64,000 nt of DNA from Waddliaceae bacterium (GTDB lineage: Bacteria > Chlamydiota > Chlamydiia > Chlamydiales > GCA-2709385). The notes below the pieces were generated by a model. It was given only the letters and a program-made list of their open reading frames with translations. It did not search any database and was not told where the DNA came from. The DNA is taken from the NCBI GenBank assembly GCA_002709385.1, contig PAQS01000016.1, forward strand, positions 61,621-125,620, read 5' to 3'. Of the stretch, positions 53,565 through 62,741 are shown piece by piece; the stretch's first letter is position 1; each line of letters begins with the position of its first letter. The position numbers were made by a program, and so were the translations under genes.

Positions 53565-54602
53565 ATGAAGAAAATGAATAAGCTTTTAAATAAGTTATTG
53601 AGACGTGAAGAGTTGAATCATTCTGAGCTTAAATTTGCAGTGGAACACTTGCTTTCAGGTGAAGAACTTGTTCAAAGCAGTGCTTTTTTGGCTTTATTTA
53701 AGGCAAAAGGTGAGACAGCTAGAGAACTTGCTTCTTTTGTCAGTATTTTACGAGAGCGAATGTCATCTATCGAACGGAGACCCGGATTATTGGATATTGT
53801 TGGTACAGGTGGAGATGGCTTAAGTACGATCAATATTTCCACTGCTTCTGCTTTATTGGCTGCTGCTTGTGGAGCGAAAGTGGCTAAGCACGGCAATCGA
53901 TCTGTATCGAGTTCTTGTGGATCGGCAGATGTTTTAGAAGCCATGGGGGTTCCCATTGATCTGAAGAGTGAAGAAGCTCTGGATTGTCTCGAAGAGTATG
54001 GTTTTACCTTTCTCTACGCTCCAAACTACCACCCTTGTTTCAAAACCTTGCGTCCTTTGCGCAAATCCATGGGGATACGTACCTGTTTACATTTATTAGG
54101 GCCTCTATTGAATCCTATTGGAGCAGAGTACTTAGTCCTAGGTGTAGCTGATAAGCACCAAGTCCGCAAGCTTGCATTAAGTTTAACTTACCAAAACGTA
54201 AAGCGTGCCTATGTTTTCCATAGTTGTACCAGTGATGAACTTAGTCCCATGGGCATTGCGGAAGGCTATTTATTAGAAAATGGGAGCATAAAACCATTCG
54301 TTTTAGATCCACAAAAGCTTGGTTTTTCACCTTGTACTCTTGAAGAGCTTCGTGGCGCTGATCCAGAAAATAATGCACGCATTTTAGAAAAAGTTCTTCA
54401 AGGGGAAAAAGGTCCAAAAGCCGATGCCATTATTTTAAACGCGGGGGTAGGACTTTACCTAGCAGAACACTGCATTTCGATTGAAGAAGGGATTGCACTT
54501 GCTCGGCAAAAACATGAAGAAGGTGCTGCATTCGATTTACTACAGAAGCTCGCTTTATATGGCAAAGAAGAGAAACATAAGGAGACAAGACATGTCGCTT
54601 AA
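53565..54602 (+). CDS. trpD: Anthranilate phosphoribosyltransferase
   Basis: 345 residues; starts at ATG 53565 or ATG 53574. Conserved: DIVGTGGDGLSTINISTA, HGNRSVSSSCGSADVLEA, LHLLGPLLNPIGAEY, VFHSCTSDELSP (usual TrpD blocks for anthranilate and PRPP-Mg). Makes phosphoribosylanthranilate. It is the first gene of the operon; trpE and trpG are not adjacent, so anthranilate must come from elsewhere. Its stop overlaps the start of trpC. Confidence 0.96.
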   Translation: MKKMNKLLNKLLRREELNHSELKFAVEHLLSGEELVQSSAFLALFKAKGETARELASFVSILRERMSSIERRPGLLDIVGTGGDGLSTINISTASALLAAACGAKVAKHGNRSVSSSCGSADVLEAMGVPIDLKSEEALDCLEEYGFTFLYAPNYHPCFKTLRPLRKSMGIRTCLHLLGPLLNPIGAEYLVLGVADKHQVRKLALSLTYQNVKRAYVFHSCTSDELSPMGIAEGYLLENGSIKPFVLDPQKLGFSPCTLEELRGADPENNARILEKVLQGEKGPKADAIILNAGVGLYLAEHCISIEEGIALARQKHEEGAAFDLLQKLALYGKEEKHKETRHVA

Positions 54603-55344
54603 ATTTCTCGATAAAATCATTGCCGTGAAAGAAAGAGAAATCACGCAGCTCAAAACAAAGCGCCCTTCTCTAGCTCGATCTCTAAGAGAAGAAGGCTTGT
54701 CGCTTATTGCAGAAATCAAACGCTCCTCTCCATCAGAAGGTACACTTGCTGCTATTCAAAACCCTTTAAAGCTATTGCGCTCTTATGAAGAAGGTGGCGC
54801 TGCTGCCATTTCTGTACTTACTGAAAAGCAATATTTTAATGGAAGCTTAGAGGATTTGCGATTGATCGCTCAAAACACTCAGCTTCCCGTATTGCGGAAA
54901 GATTTTCTTCTTTCCCCTCTGCAAATCGTAGAATCGGCAGAAGCAGGAGCATCTGCGGTTTTATTGATTGTAAAACTGCTTGGTGAACGCACAGGAAAAA
55001 TGTTGGAGTATACTTATGCAATGGGATTAGAAGCTCTTGTAGAAGTGCAGAACCTTCCTGAGTTAAACATCGCTATTCAAGCAGGAGCAAAAGTAGTTGT
55101 GGTGAATAACCGCAATCTAGATAGCTTAGAAGTTGATTTAAATACTTCTGCTATTTTGCGCTCAGAAATTCCTGAAGATTGTATCTGTGTTTCTGCATCG
55201 GGAATTTTTAACGAGTACGATGCTCAACGGATGCAGGATCTTGCTTATGACGGTATTTTAGTAGGACAAGGACTGGTCCAGTCTCAGGACCCTAAAAAGC
55301 AAATTTCTGTTCTTCGTAAAGGGGTAGAAAAATCATGTGCTTGA
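54592..55344 (+). CDS. trpC: Indole-3-glycerol-phosphate synthase
   Basis: 250 residues from ATG 54592 (GGAGACAAGAC upstream); an earlier in-frame start lies inside trpD and is unlikely. Signature AEIKRSSPSEG (catalytic Lys region) and VLRKDFLLSP, ALVEVQNLPEL, GAKVVVVNNRNLDSLEVDL are standard for TrpC. Overlaps trpD by 11 bp and trpF by 10 bp, so the cluster is translationally coupled. Confidence 0.97.
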   Translation: MSLKFLDKIIAVKEREITQLKTKRPSLARSLREEGLSLIAEIKRSSPSEGTLAAIQNPLKLLRSYEEGGAAAISVLTEKQYFNGSLEDLRLIAQNTQLPVLRKDFLLSPLQIVESAEAGASAVLLIVKLLGERTGKMLEYTYAMGLEALVEVQNLPELNIAIQAGAKVVVVNNRNLDSLEVDLNTSAILRSEIPEDCICVSASGIFNEYDAQRMQDLAYDGILVGQGLVQSQDPKKQISVLRKGVEKSCA

Positions 55345-55937
55345 TCAAGATTTGCGGTTGTACTTGTCCTCTTAACGCCCAGTCTTGTGCTGCTTTAGGA
55401 GCGGATTTTATTGGAGTGCTCTGTTCTTCTAAATCTCCCCGTTTCGTATCACAAGAAAGAGCTGCGGAAATTACGCAAGCAGTACGTAAAGAAAACAAAG
55501 AAGTCGTTCTTGTTTTTGTTGATGAAGAACAAGAATTTATTTTGGGGTATTTGGAGACTAGTGGAGCGAAAGCTGTTCAATTGCATGGGGAAAACGGACT
55601 CAGACAAGCGCCATTTCTTCCAAGTGATGTCATGCAAATCCACATTCATGATTTAAAACCATCGCTTCTTATGAGCCAAGTTGAAGCTTTTGCTGATTGC
55701 TTTCTTCTTGATCGGAGTCCAGGGAAAGGTCCCACTTGTGAATGGAAAGACCTAGAGCTTCCCCAAAATAAGCAAATCATGCTTGCCGGAGGCTTAAACA
55801 AAAAAAATATCAGAGAGTTTGTAAGGCAGAAACAAGCTTATGCAATCGATCTCTGTTCAGGACTAGAAGGCCCTACGAAAGGGATCAAAGATTTAGAACT
55901 TGTTCGTGAATTTATAGATATTGTGAGAGCCGGATAA
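55335..55937 (+). CDS. trpF: Phosphoribosylanthranilate isomerase
   Basis: 200 residues, normal length. Starts [15 protein letters not shown] (the KICG start of TrpF, with Cys as general base), then [18 protein letters not shown] and [15 protein letters not shown] (Asp catalytic site). Isomerises phosphoribosylanthranilate. Overlaps the preceding and following genes by 10 and 1 bp. Confidence 0.96.
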   Translation: MCLIKICGCTCPLNAQSCAALGADFIGVLCSSKSPRFVSQERAAEITQAVRKENKEVVLVFVDEEQEFILGYLETSGAKAVQLHGENGLRQAPFLPSDVMQIHIHDLKPSLLMSQVEAFADCFLLDRSPGKGPTCEWKDLELPQNKQIMLAGGLNKKNIREFVRQKQAYAIDLCSGLEGPTKGIKDLELVREFIDIVRAG

Positions 55938-57139
55938 TGGCAATACAGGCAGTGAAAAAAGGACATTTCGGAGCATATGGCGGTAGCTATGTATCAGAGC
56001 TTTTAATTCAGCCATTGCAAGAGCTAGAAGAAGCACGGCAAAATATTTTAGCGTCGGACTCTTTTCAAAAAGAACTCGGAGAAATTCTGAGAAACTATGC
56101 AGGACGAGCAACTCCTCTTACAGAAGCAAAGCGACTTTCCGCTTATCTTGAAGGACCAAGAATTTTTCTGAAAAGAGAAGACCTTCTACATACAGGCGCT
56201 CATAAGCTGAATAATGCAATTGGGCAGTGTCTCCTTGCAAAGAAAATGGGAAAAACACGGATTATTGCAGAAACTGGTGCCGGACAACACGGGGTTGCCT
56301 GCGCCACAGCTTGCGCTTATTTAGGGCTTGAATGTGTCGTATACATGGGAAGCGTTGATGCCCTGCGTCAAGAACCCAATGTCAAACGCATGCAATTGCT
56401 AGGGGCTGAAGTACGGTCTGTTGACAATGGATCTTGTACCTTAAAAGATGCTGTGAATGAAGCGCTCCGCGATTGGGCCGCTAGTTTTGAGGATACACAT
56501 TATTGTATTGGCTCTGCGCTAGGTCCTCATCCCTTCCCTACAATTGTAAAAGAATTTCAATCTGTAATTGGAAACGAGTTGCGAGAGCAATGCCTCGAAC
56601 GCTTTGATCGCTTGCCTGATTGTATTGTAGCCTGCATAGGTGGTGGTTCTAATGCTATTGGCTGTTTTGCTCCTTTTGTAGAAGAAAAAGAAGTAGAACT
56701 TATTGGAGTAGAAGCTGGTGGAAAGGGAAAAGAACTCGGAGAACATGCTGCTCGTTTTCAAGGAGGGTGTCCTGGAGTTCTACATGGAGCTTATAGTTAC
56801 CTTCTACAAGATAAAAATGGACAAGTTCAAGAGACCCATTCAGTTTCAGCTGGTTTAGATTATCCTTCTGTGGGACCAGAACACGCCTACTTACATGATT
56901 CTGGTCGAGCTCAATACCGATCAGTAAACGATCAAGAAGCTGTAGAAGCCATGCAAATACTCTCGAAACTTGAAGGAATCATTCCCGCCTTAGAGAGTAG
57001 CCATGCTCTTGCCTATGTACTAAGAGAGTACCGTAATTGCGCACAGGATAAAATTCTTGTGATTAATTTATCTGGACGAGGAGACAAAGACCTTCCTCAG
57101 TTGTTTGATCATCTATTGAAAGGAGACAAAGGTGTCTAA
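55937..57139 (+). CDS. trpB: Tryptophan synthase beta chain
   Basis: 400 residues. PLP lysine in [15 protein letters not shown], phosphate-binding GGGSNAIG, and the conserved start [12 protein letters not shown] (usually GxFGGxYVPE). [21 protein letters not shown] also typical. Makes tryptophan from indole and serine with TrpA. Start ATG overlaps trpF stop by 1 bp. Confidence 0.97.
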   Translation: MAIQAVKKGHFGAYGGSYVSELLIQPLQELEEARQNILASDSFQKELGEILRNYAGRATPLTEAKRLSAYLEGPRIFLKREDLLHTGAHKLNNAIGQCLLAKKMGKTRIIAETGAGQHGVACATACAYLGLECVVYMGSVDALRQEPNVKRMQLLGAEVRSVDNGSCTLKDAVNEALRDWAASFEDTHYCIGSALGPHPFPTIVKEFQSVIGNELREQCLERFDRLPDCIVACIGGGSNAIGCFAPFVEEKEVELIGVEAGGKGKELGEHAARFQGGCPGVLHGAYSYLLQDKNGQVQETHSVSAGLDYPSVGPEHAYLHDSGRAQYRSVNDQEAVEAMQILSKLEGIIPALESSHALAYVLREYRNCAQDKILVINLSGRGDKDLPQLFDHLLKGDKGV

Positions 57140-57911
57140 ACTGCGCAACACTTTGGAAAAAGGCTCCAATTTCATCGCCTACCTCACCGCAGGAGATCCA
57201 TCTATTGACTATACTGTAGAGGCCATATTAGCTCTGGAGTCTGCAGGAGTGAGCATCATTGAACTTGGCATTCCATTTAGTGATCCTGTAGCAGATGGTC
57301 CAGTCATTCAACGAGCCATGCAACGTTCTCTTGATCGTGGTTTTGTAATGGCTGATATTCTTACCATTCTTCAAAGAGTGCGAGAAAAATCGGCCATACC
57401 GATTATCTTGTTTACATATTGTAACCCTATTCTACAGGCAGGTGAAGAGTTTCTCATTCAAGCCAAACAATGTGGCTGTGACGCATTATTGATTGTAGAT
57501 GCTCCACTCGAAGAACTTGAACCCTTTGAGCAAATAACGGATGCTATTGATTTAGAATTAGTCTTACTCGCAACTCCTTCAAGCTCCAAAGAGCGTCTTG
57601 AGTTTTTAAGTAGTCGTGCGAAATCTTGTATTTATTACGTATCGCGAAAAGGGGTCACAGGAGAAAAGTCGTCTCTTCCTGCTGATTTTGCAAAAAACGT
57701 CGAGAAGATTCGTCAGATATGCTCTGTACCTATCATGAGTGGTTTTGGCATCTCAGAAAAAAACATGGCTCACGAAGTTTTAGAACTTGCTGACGGTTTT
57801 GTTGTAGGCTCTGCCATTGTATCTGCTATAGAAAAAGGCAGTACAACAACAGAGCTTGCCTCATTGGCAAAAAGCATCAATCCTCTACATCATCTAGTGG
57901 AGGAACTGTGA
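57132..57911 (+). CDS. trpA: Tryptophan synthase alpha chain
   Basis: 259 residues from GTG 57132, overlapping trpB by 8 bp, with AGGAGAC about 7 nt upstream. Signature [20 protein letters not shown] (catalytic E and D), [22 protein letters not shown] and GFGISEK. Cleaves indole-glycerol phosphate to indole. Its last 35 bp overlap the end of the convergent PP2C gene, so no separate terminator is seen. Confidence 0.97.
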   Translation: MSKLRNTLEKGSNFIAYLTAGDPSIDYTVEAILALESAGVSIIELGIPFSDPVADGPVIQRAMQRSLDRGFVMADILTILQRVREKSAIPIILFTYCNPILQAGEEFLIQAKQCGCDALLIVDAPLEELEPFEQITDAIDLELVLLATPSSSKERLEFLSSRAKSCIYYVSRKGVTGEKSSLPADFAKNVEKIRQICSVPIMSGFGISEKNMAHEVLELADGFVVGSAIVSAIEKGSTTTELASLAKSINPLHHLVEEL

Positions 57912-60636
57912 ATTCAACGATGATTAAGGTTCTATCATCACCTTCTTTAAGTAAATTCGCCAGTGGAGTTTCTTTGCCAAAATTCATGTTGTTTAATTTT
58001 TGATTTATCTCTACGTTCACTTCCTCTGCTGATTTTCCTTGAGATAAGCCCTCATCGATAAATTTGGAAAGAGTTTCTGCACTAAGTATATCCGATATAC
58101 CATCAGAAAAAACAGCCATACGATACTTTTTTCCTGGTTCTAAGCGTCTTGAGGATACTTCTGGAGTAAAAATTGTTTTAAATTGAGCATCACCCAAAGA
58201 TCTTGAAGAAGGAATCCCTCCCTCCTCTCCTGCTAACCCTTTTAATACAGGCCTTGCACGCCATTCTTGTTTATTTTGACTATAACAAAAAGTTTGTCCT
58301 TCCATGGCAGCAGCTCTAGATTGAGATAAATCATCATGAGAACTATCTCTACTAAGAAACTCGACAGAAGATGCGTCCCCAGTTTCCCATATACACGCCC
58401 TTGAATCTCCCAAATTAGCACAAAATATTTCTCCTTTAAAAAGCACAGGACAACAGACATCTGCACCACTTGATTCACTTTTAAGCTCTGATCCTAAATC
58501 ATAAAAAGCCTTTTTTATAGCCCCACGAATAGCTTCCGTTCTTTGACTAGGATTTTGAATACTGGACAAAGAGTTTTCTAACTTCTCAATAATCTTCTTT
58601 GGAAGCTTTTCTTGAACTTTATGTGCTACATCTTTTCCATGATGACCATCAATAACAGCTGGAATCAAAAAGGGCACTTCTTTATCATCCACATTCAATT
58701 TATGTTCATATATGATCATACGGTCTTCGCACCCTATACCACGATGTTGAAAACCTTGACGTATAGATCCATTTATGTGAGAAACTCCTAAATTTTCAGA
58801 TTGTGTTGAATAAGAAAGTAGGCTGGTTTTTTCTGCAGGCGTAGTTGCACTTCCATAAGTAAATCGTCTAGGCTCTTGTTGGAGCAACTCTTCTTGAGAA
58901 CCTTTAAACTCTTCTACTTCAATAGCACAACTCTTGTGCCGCTCTTCATTTGGTTTAGAACTAGCATTATTAAACAGTGATTCGTAACTATCTTTTTCTG
59001 TCCCGTTAATTTTCTTACTTTTTCCTGGTTTATTTGCTTCTGTCTGAATTTCTAAATCTAGGGCTTTTCCTTCTTCCTCAGTTAAATCACTATCTAACTC
59101 CAAAGACTCACGTAATTTCGTTATTTGATTACCAGAAACTAAAGTCACAAGCCTCTTAGGCGTATTATTAAATGAAGAATCTACTTTCTCTTTTCCTGCA
59201 GAAAGAACCTGTAAATTTTTATATAATTTTTTATTCTGTTCTCTACTTTGTGCTGAATGATTGTTTACTAAAGAACTTACATTTATTCCAAAAGAATCTC
59301 CTGCAGAAGTATCATCTTTATGTAAATCTTTTCGAAGAGAGCCTGAAATCAAGGTATATAGAGATTCAGCTTTTGCTTCATCTATTGTACCAGTCAAAGA
59401 AAATAATGATATTTCTATTTCTATATCGTTTATTTTCTCTAGAAGAGAATTATATCTGTTTTTTATTTTACTTTCTTGTTTTTTTTCAAGATCTATAATA
59501 ACTTTATTATCCTCTGTAACTTCTTTTTGTATCTCTCTTTGATTTTTTTCAAAATCTGTAATTGCCTTTCTTAGTTGGCTAGAGAACTCTCTGCCTATTT
59601 CTTGTTTTTTTTCAACTATTTTATTAAACTCTGATAGAAAATCTTTCCCTTGTTCACTGTCGATATAATTTTTAAAGTCATTCAAATCTTGAGACGTAAC
59701 TTTGTCTAAATCCAAGCTAAATCCTGGCGAAAGCATTGCTGCCATAATTCTATCCTGCGCCAATTTAGGATTGGTATTCGACAAAATATCTTGTAAATTC
59801 CGATTACCTACAACATTTTCAATTCTTTTCTTTATTATTTGATTAGCTAAATCTACAGAACTACTAAAACCTCTACGTTCTCGATTCGGGGAGAATTTAT
59901 TTTTAAATTGAGAAACGACTTTGGAAACTTGTCCACGTAATCCACTTTGATGATAGTTTGAGCGTAATTGTAGATTATTATAAATTGTCAGTAATTCATC
60001 AAAATCTTCAGTTTTTTCTACTCGATCAACTAAATCCTTAATAGAACCACCTGCTTCAGTTAAATTTCGAAAAGCTTTTCCATGAATAATCGCCCCAGAT
60101 ACTTCTCCATCTTCTAGGTTTTCTGGCTTAATGCCTTTTTTAGATAAGAACTTAGAAAAATTTTCTTTTTGATAAGCCTGAATAAAGTTGTAAGCTGCTT
60201 TTTTGAGTGCTTTATCTTCATCACTTTTTACATTACCAGCTTTAGTAGGGGCTTTTTTAAGACTCTTAGAGTCTCTAGCACGTTCTTTTCCCCAATTTTC
60301 GGCTATACGAGCTAGGTTAGGAGACTCTTTATTAGAATCCCATCTTAAATAATTTTGCCGGTTCGTCTTGGTTAGAAATACTGTTTTTGTCTTTCCATCT
60401 TTCGTATATTGGACCTTAATGATCTGCAATAAACTAACATCCCTTTTTTTCCCCCCATCTCCAAGTTCTTCTTTCCCTCCTATATAGACGGTACCTATCA
60501 ACTCAGTGCTTTTTATTTTCTCTGCCCCATCAAGAACACTCCAGTCAGATTTCCAATTACCTTCCTCTATGTTATGCCCCTCTTGCATTGGAATATGTTC
60601 ATTATTGTTTAATGGATTTACAGAGTCTGAACACAT
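57877..60636 (-). CDS. Large PP2C-domain protein with coiled N-terminus
   Basis: 919 residues. The last ~265 residues are a PP2C phosphatase: AVIDGHHGKD (D663), ANLGDSRA, PSSRSLGD, FSDGISD and [11 protein letters not shown]. The first 640 residues are charged and helical with likely coiled coil (ITDFEKNQREIQKEVTEDNK), and no signal peptide or membrane segment. Size and layout are unusual for housekeeping PP2Cs and recall host-directed effectors. The metal-ligating residues look present, but GSTA after helix 1 is replaced by ADVCCPVL. Overlaps trpA by 35 bp. Confidence 0.85.
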   Translation of the reverse strand: MCSDSVNPLNNNEHIPMQEGHNIEEGNWKSDWSVLDGAEKIKSTELIGTVYIGGKEELGDGGKKRDVSLLQIIKVQYTKDGKTKTVFLTKTNRQNYLRWDSNKESPNLARIAENWGKERARDSKSLKKAPTKAGNVKSDEDKALKKAAYNFIQAYQKENFSKFLSKKGIKPENLEDGEVSGAIIHGKAFRNLTEAGGSIKDLVDRVEKTEDFDELLTIYNNLQLRSNYHQSGLRGQVSKVVSQFKNKFSPNRERRGFSSSVDLANQIIKKRIENVVGNRNLQDILSNTNPKLAQDRIMAAMLSPGFSLDLDKVTSQDLNDFKNYIDSEQGKDFLSEFNKIVEKKQEIGREFSSQLRKAITDFEKNQREIQKEVTEDNKVIIDLEKKQESKIKNRYNSLLEKINDIEIEISLFSLTGTIDEAKAESLYTLISGSLRKDLHKDDTSAGDSFGINVSSLVNNHSAQSREQNKKLYKNLQVLSAGKEKVDSSFNNTPKRLVTLVSGNQITKLRESLELDSDLTEEEGKALDLEIQTEANKPGKSKKINGTEKDSYESLFNNASSKPNEERHKSCAIEVEEFKGSQEELLQQEPRRFTYGSATTPAEKTSLLSYSTQSENLGVSHINGSIRQGFQHRGIGCEDRMIIYEHKLNVDDKEVPFLIPAVIDGHHGKDVAHKVQEKLPKKIIEKLENSLSSIQNPSQRTEAIRGAIKKAFYDLGSELKSESSGADVCCPVLFKGEIFCANLGDSRACIWETGDASSVEFLSRDSSHDDLSQSRAAAMEGQTFCYSQNKQEWRARPVLKGLAGEEGGIPSSRSLGDAQFKTIFTPEVSSRRLEPGKKYRMAVFSDGISDILSAETLSKFIDEGLSQGKSAEEVNVEINQKLNNMNFGKETPLANLLKEGDDRTLIIVEFTVPPLDDVED

Positions 60637-60761
60637 AAAAATCCTTTTTATTTATTTTTTAATTTCACTTTTAAATATTTTATTACTTAAAGAAAAAAAA
60701 GACACTTTTTTTTAAAAACAAAAAAAAGCACATGTCTTTTATAAAAACTTTATAGTTTTAT

Positions 60762-61472
60762 TTACTCACCAGGAAATGGCTGAATAGAAGGTAAAAAATC
60801 TTCGATATCTAATAAAGTATCTGAATTCTTTTTCTTTGAATAAGCAGGCTTGTCTACTATAGGAAACTCTTCTAGCTCAATAGAATTTACTTCTTCTTCA
60901 GAATCAAGAATTTCTATTTCTTCACTTGTTTCTTCAGGTAATTCCTCAAGAATCTCTTTTGGATTCTCTTTTATAGGCTCTACAGTAGTTTTTATTTGGG
61001 ATTTAGCTTCTTTTTTTGGGGTATCAACAGGAACTGCTGCGGGTTTTGCTTTTACCTCTTTCTTCTTAAGAGGTTCTTTAATTTTTACTTTTTTTTGATC
61101 TTGCATGATCATTTGTCGGCGCTGTTCTAAAAGAAGCTCCAACTCATCACCAAGCTTTACTGCCTTTTCACGATATCCTCGAGAAAGATCCATTTCATAG
61201 CGAGAGCGGAGAATATCAAAGCGTTGTAAACGCCAAGCCTCTCTTTCATGGAAACGAGCTTGGCCTAAAAACTTACGACGACTTTGATCTTTGGCTTGAA
61301 TGTCTTTATCTAAGTCTTTGATTTGATTGCGTGTTTCTAAATCTAAATCTTCCGGCAAAGGGTTTTCTTTATCTAAAACTCCAGCTACCGTAGCGTTTGC
61401 ATGCAATTCAAAATAGATTCCTGAAGCAAATACAAAGAAGAAAAATAAGAATATAGAAAAACGAGTAGACAT
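60762..61472 (-). CDS. Exported Lys/Glu-rich coiled-coil protein, unknown
   Basis: 236 residues from ATG 61472, which has AAGGAAT upstream; an ATG at 61493 is possible. A signal peptide or anchor lies at about 1-25 (RFSIFLFFFFVFASGIYFELHA). Then a helical region with basic/acidic heptads (DLDKDIQAKDQSRRKFLGQA, LGDELELLLEQRR), followed by a Lys/Pro/Glu-rich tail. No family recognised. The gap 60637-60761 is AT-rich with a weak inverted repeat; the transcript may continue from the glycerate kinase side. Confidence 0.65.
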   Translation of the reverse strand: MSTRFSIFLFFFFVFASGIYFELHANATVAGVLDKENPLPEDLDLETRNQIKDLDKDIQAKDQSRRKFLGQARFHEREAWRLQRFDILRSRYEMDLSRGYREKAVKLGDELELLLEQRRQMIMQDQKKVKIKEPLKKKEVKAKPAAVPVDTPKKEAKSQIKTTVEPIKENPKEILEELPEETSEEIEILDSEEEVNSIELEEFPIVDKPAYSKKKNSDTLLDIEDFLPSIQPFPGE

Positions 61473-61549
61473 GAAGAGATTATTCCTTATCACATAGCTC
61501 TACTTCACCTATACCACAGTATTTATTGGGAACAAAGAAACAAAATCAA

Positions 61550-62671
61550 TTATTTTATGACGGAAATAAAAGGAGCAAGCTTTTTCAATAGAAGATCTAA
61601 CAAGCAATGCTTTGGTTTTTTCATAGACTCTTGAAAACTAAAAAGGTCTCTTACGGCAAGTACTTCTTGAAAACACGGGTTATTTTCCCCTTTTTTTTGT
61701 CCTACTACAGCTATACAAGGGACTCCTAGTTCTTGGGCTAATTGCGCAGCTGCCACAGTTCCCTTACCATAGTTACTTTGCTTATCTATTTGGCCTTCTC
61801 CAACAATTAACAAATCACTATTTTTCAAATACTTGCGAAATTCAAGTTCTTCTAAAAAGTATTGAGCACCTGCTATGCATTTGCTTCCTGGCAAAATGCT
61901 TAAGCCTGCTGCTAAGCCTCCTGCGGCTCCTCCCATGGGAAATGTATCGATTTTTTTTCCTAAGTCTCGAGCAACAATTTCAGCAAAAATTTCTAGGCCT
62001 TCTTCTATTTTCTTAAGGTCATCATTCTTTGATGCTTTCTGTTCTCCATATATTCTTGTTGCTCCTTCATTTCCTATAAGAGGATTTTGCACATCGCAGA
62101 GTATTGTAATTTCTATATCTTCTTTCTCTATCATTACTGGAGGCTTTATCTCTTTTAGATGTAAGAGCTCAATAGGTCCTGGACCTAGAGGTTTTCCTTG
62201 GAAATCAAGAAGTTGATAAGAAAGAGCTTGTAATGCTCCTGCTCCCCCATCATTTGTAGCGCTTCCCCCGAGTCCAATAGATAAACGAGTTAGCCCTTCT
62301 TCAATCCTGTCTTTAATCCACTTACCTACACCATACGAGGTTCCGCTACTCAGATTTTTTTGTTCTTCGTTAAGCTGAGCCAAGCCTATAATAGACGCCG
62401 ATTCGAGAAAGGCCTTTTTCTCTTCTGTATTTTCCGCCCAATTGATATTTCTATGTTCTAAAAAAGGGTTAATTCCTTCTCCTGTTCGCAGCCAATATTT
62501 TTTTTGTGTTCTTAACAATACCTGTAAGCTTCCATCGCCTCCATCTGCTATTGGAAGTTCTAAGCATTGTAAATTAGGATTAAGAGTATGTACTGCTGCA
62601 GTGATCATTTCTGCTACTTCAATAGCAGAAAGAGTACCTTTGAAACTTTGAGGAGCGATAAGGATATTCAT
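61550..62671 (-). CDS. Glycerate kinase (GK-I type)
   Basis: 373 residues from ATG 62671 (a GTG one codon earlier is possible). Typical blocks: ILIAPQSFKGTLSAIEVAEMI, LPIADGGDGSLQVLL, GLGGSATNDGGAGAL (nucleotide/glycerate loop), GAAGGLAAGL and GEGQIDKQSNYGKG. Phosphorylates glycerate in the glycerate/glyoxylate route. Alone in its operon as far as can be seen; it is divergent from the 62742 gene across a short inverted repeat. Confidence 0.95.
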   Translation of the reverse strand: MNILIAPQSFKGTLSAIEVAEMITAAVHTLNPNLQCLELPIADGGDGSLQVLLRTQKKYWLRTGEGINPFLEHRNINWAENTEEKKAFLESASIIGLAQLNEEQKNLSSGTSYGVGKWIKDRIEEGLTRLSIGLGGSATNDGGAGALQALSYQLLDFQGKPLGPGPIELLHLKEIKPPVMIEKEDIEITILCDVQNPLIGNEGATRIYGEQKASKNDDLKKIEEGLEIFAEIVARDLGKKIDTFPMGGAAGGLAAGLSILPGSKCIAGAQYFLEELEFRKYLKNSDLLIVGEGQIDKQSNYGKGTVAAAQLAQELGVPCIAVVGQKKGENNPCFQEVLAVRDLFSFQESMKKPKHCLLDLLLKKLAPFISVIK

Positions 62672-62699
62672 CACACACCTGTAGCCATATAGAAGAAAA

Positions 62700-62727
62700 T
62701 CGACTATACTATAAAATAAATAGTCGA
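62700..62727. promoter_or_regulatory. Inverted repeat in a divergent promoter
   Basis: TCGACTAT (62700-62707) and ATAGTCGA (62720-62727) are perfectly complementary with 12 bp between, which contain TATACT/TATAAA-like -10 elements. Between divergent genes at 62671 and 62742; likely operator or promoter. Confidence 0.45.
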
Positions 62728-62741
62728 GTTTTATTTATCAT

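Noticed and set aside
60661-60745. Terminator in the A/T-rich stretch after the exported coiled-coil gene
   Set aside because: The inverted repeat is mostly A/T runs and could occur by chance; it lies upstream, not downstream, of the minus-strand gene at 60762.
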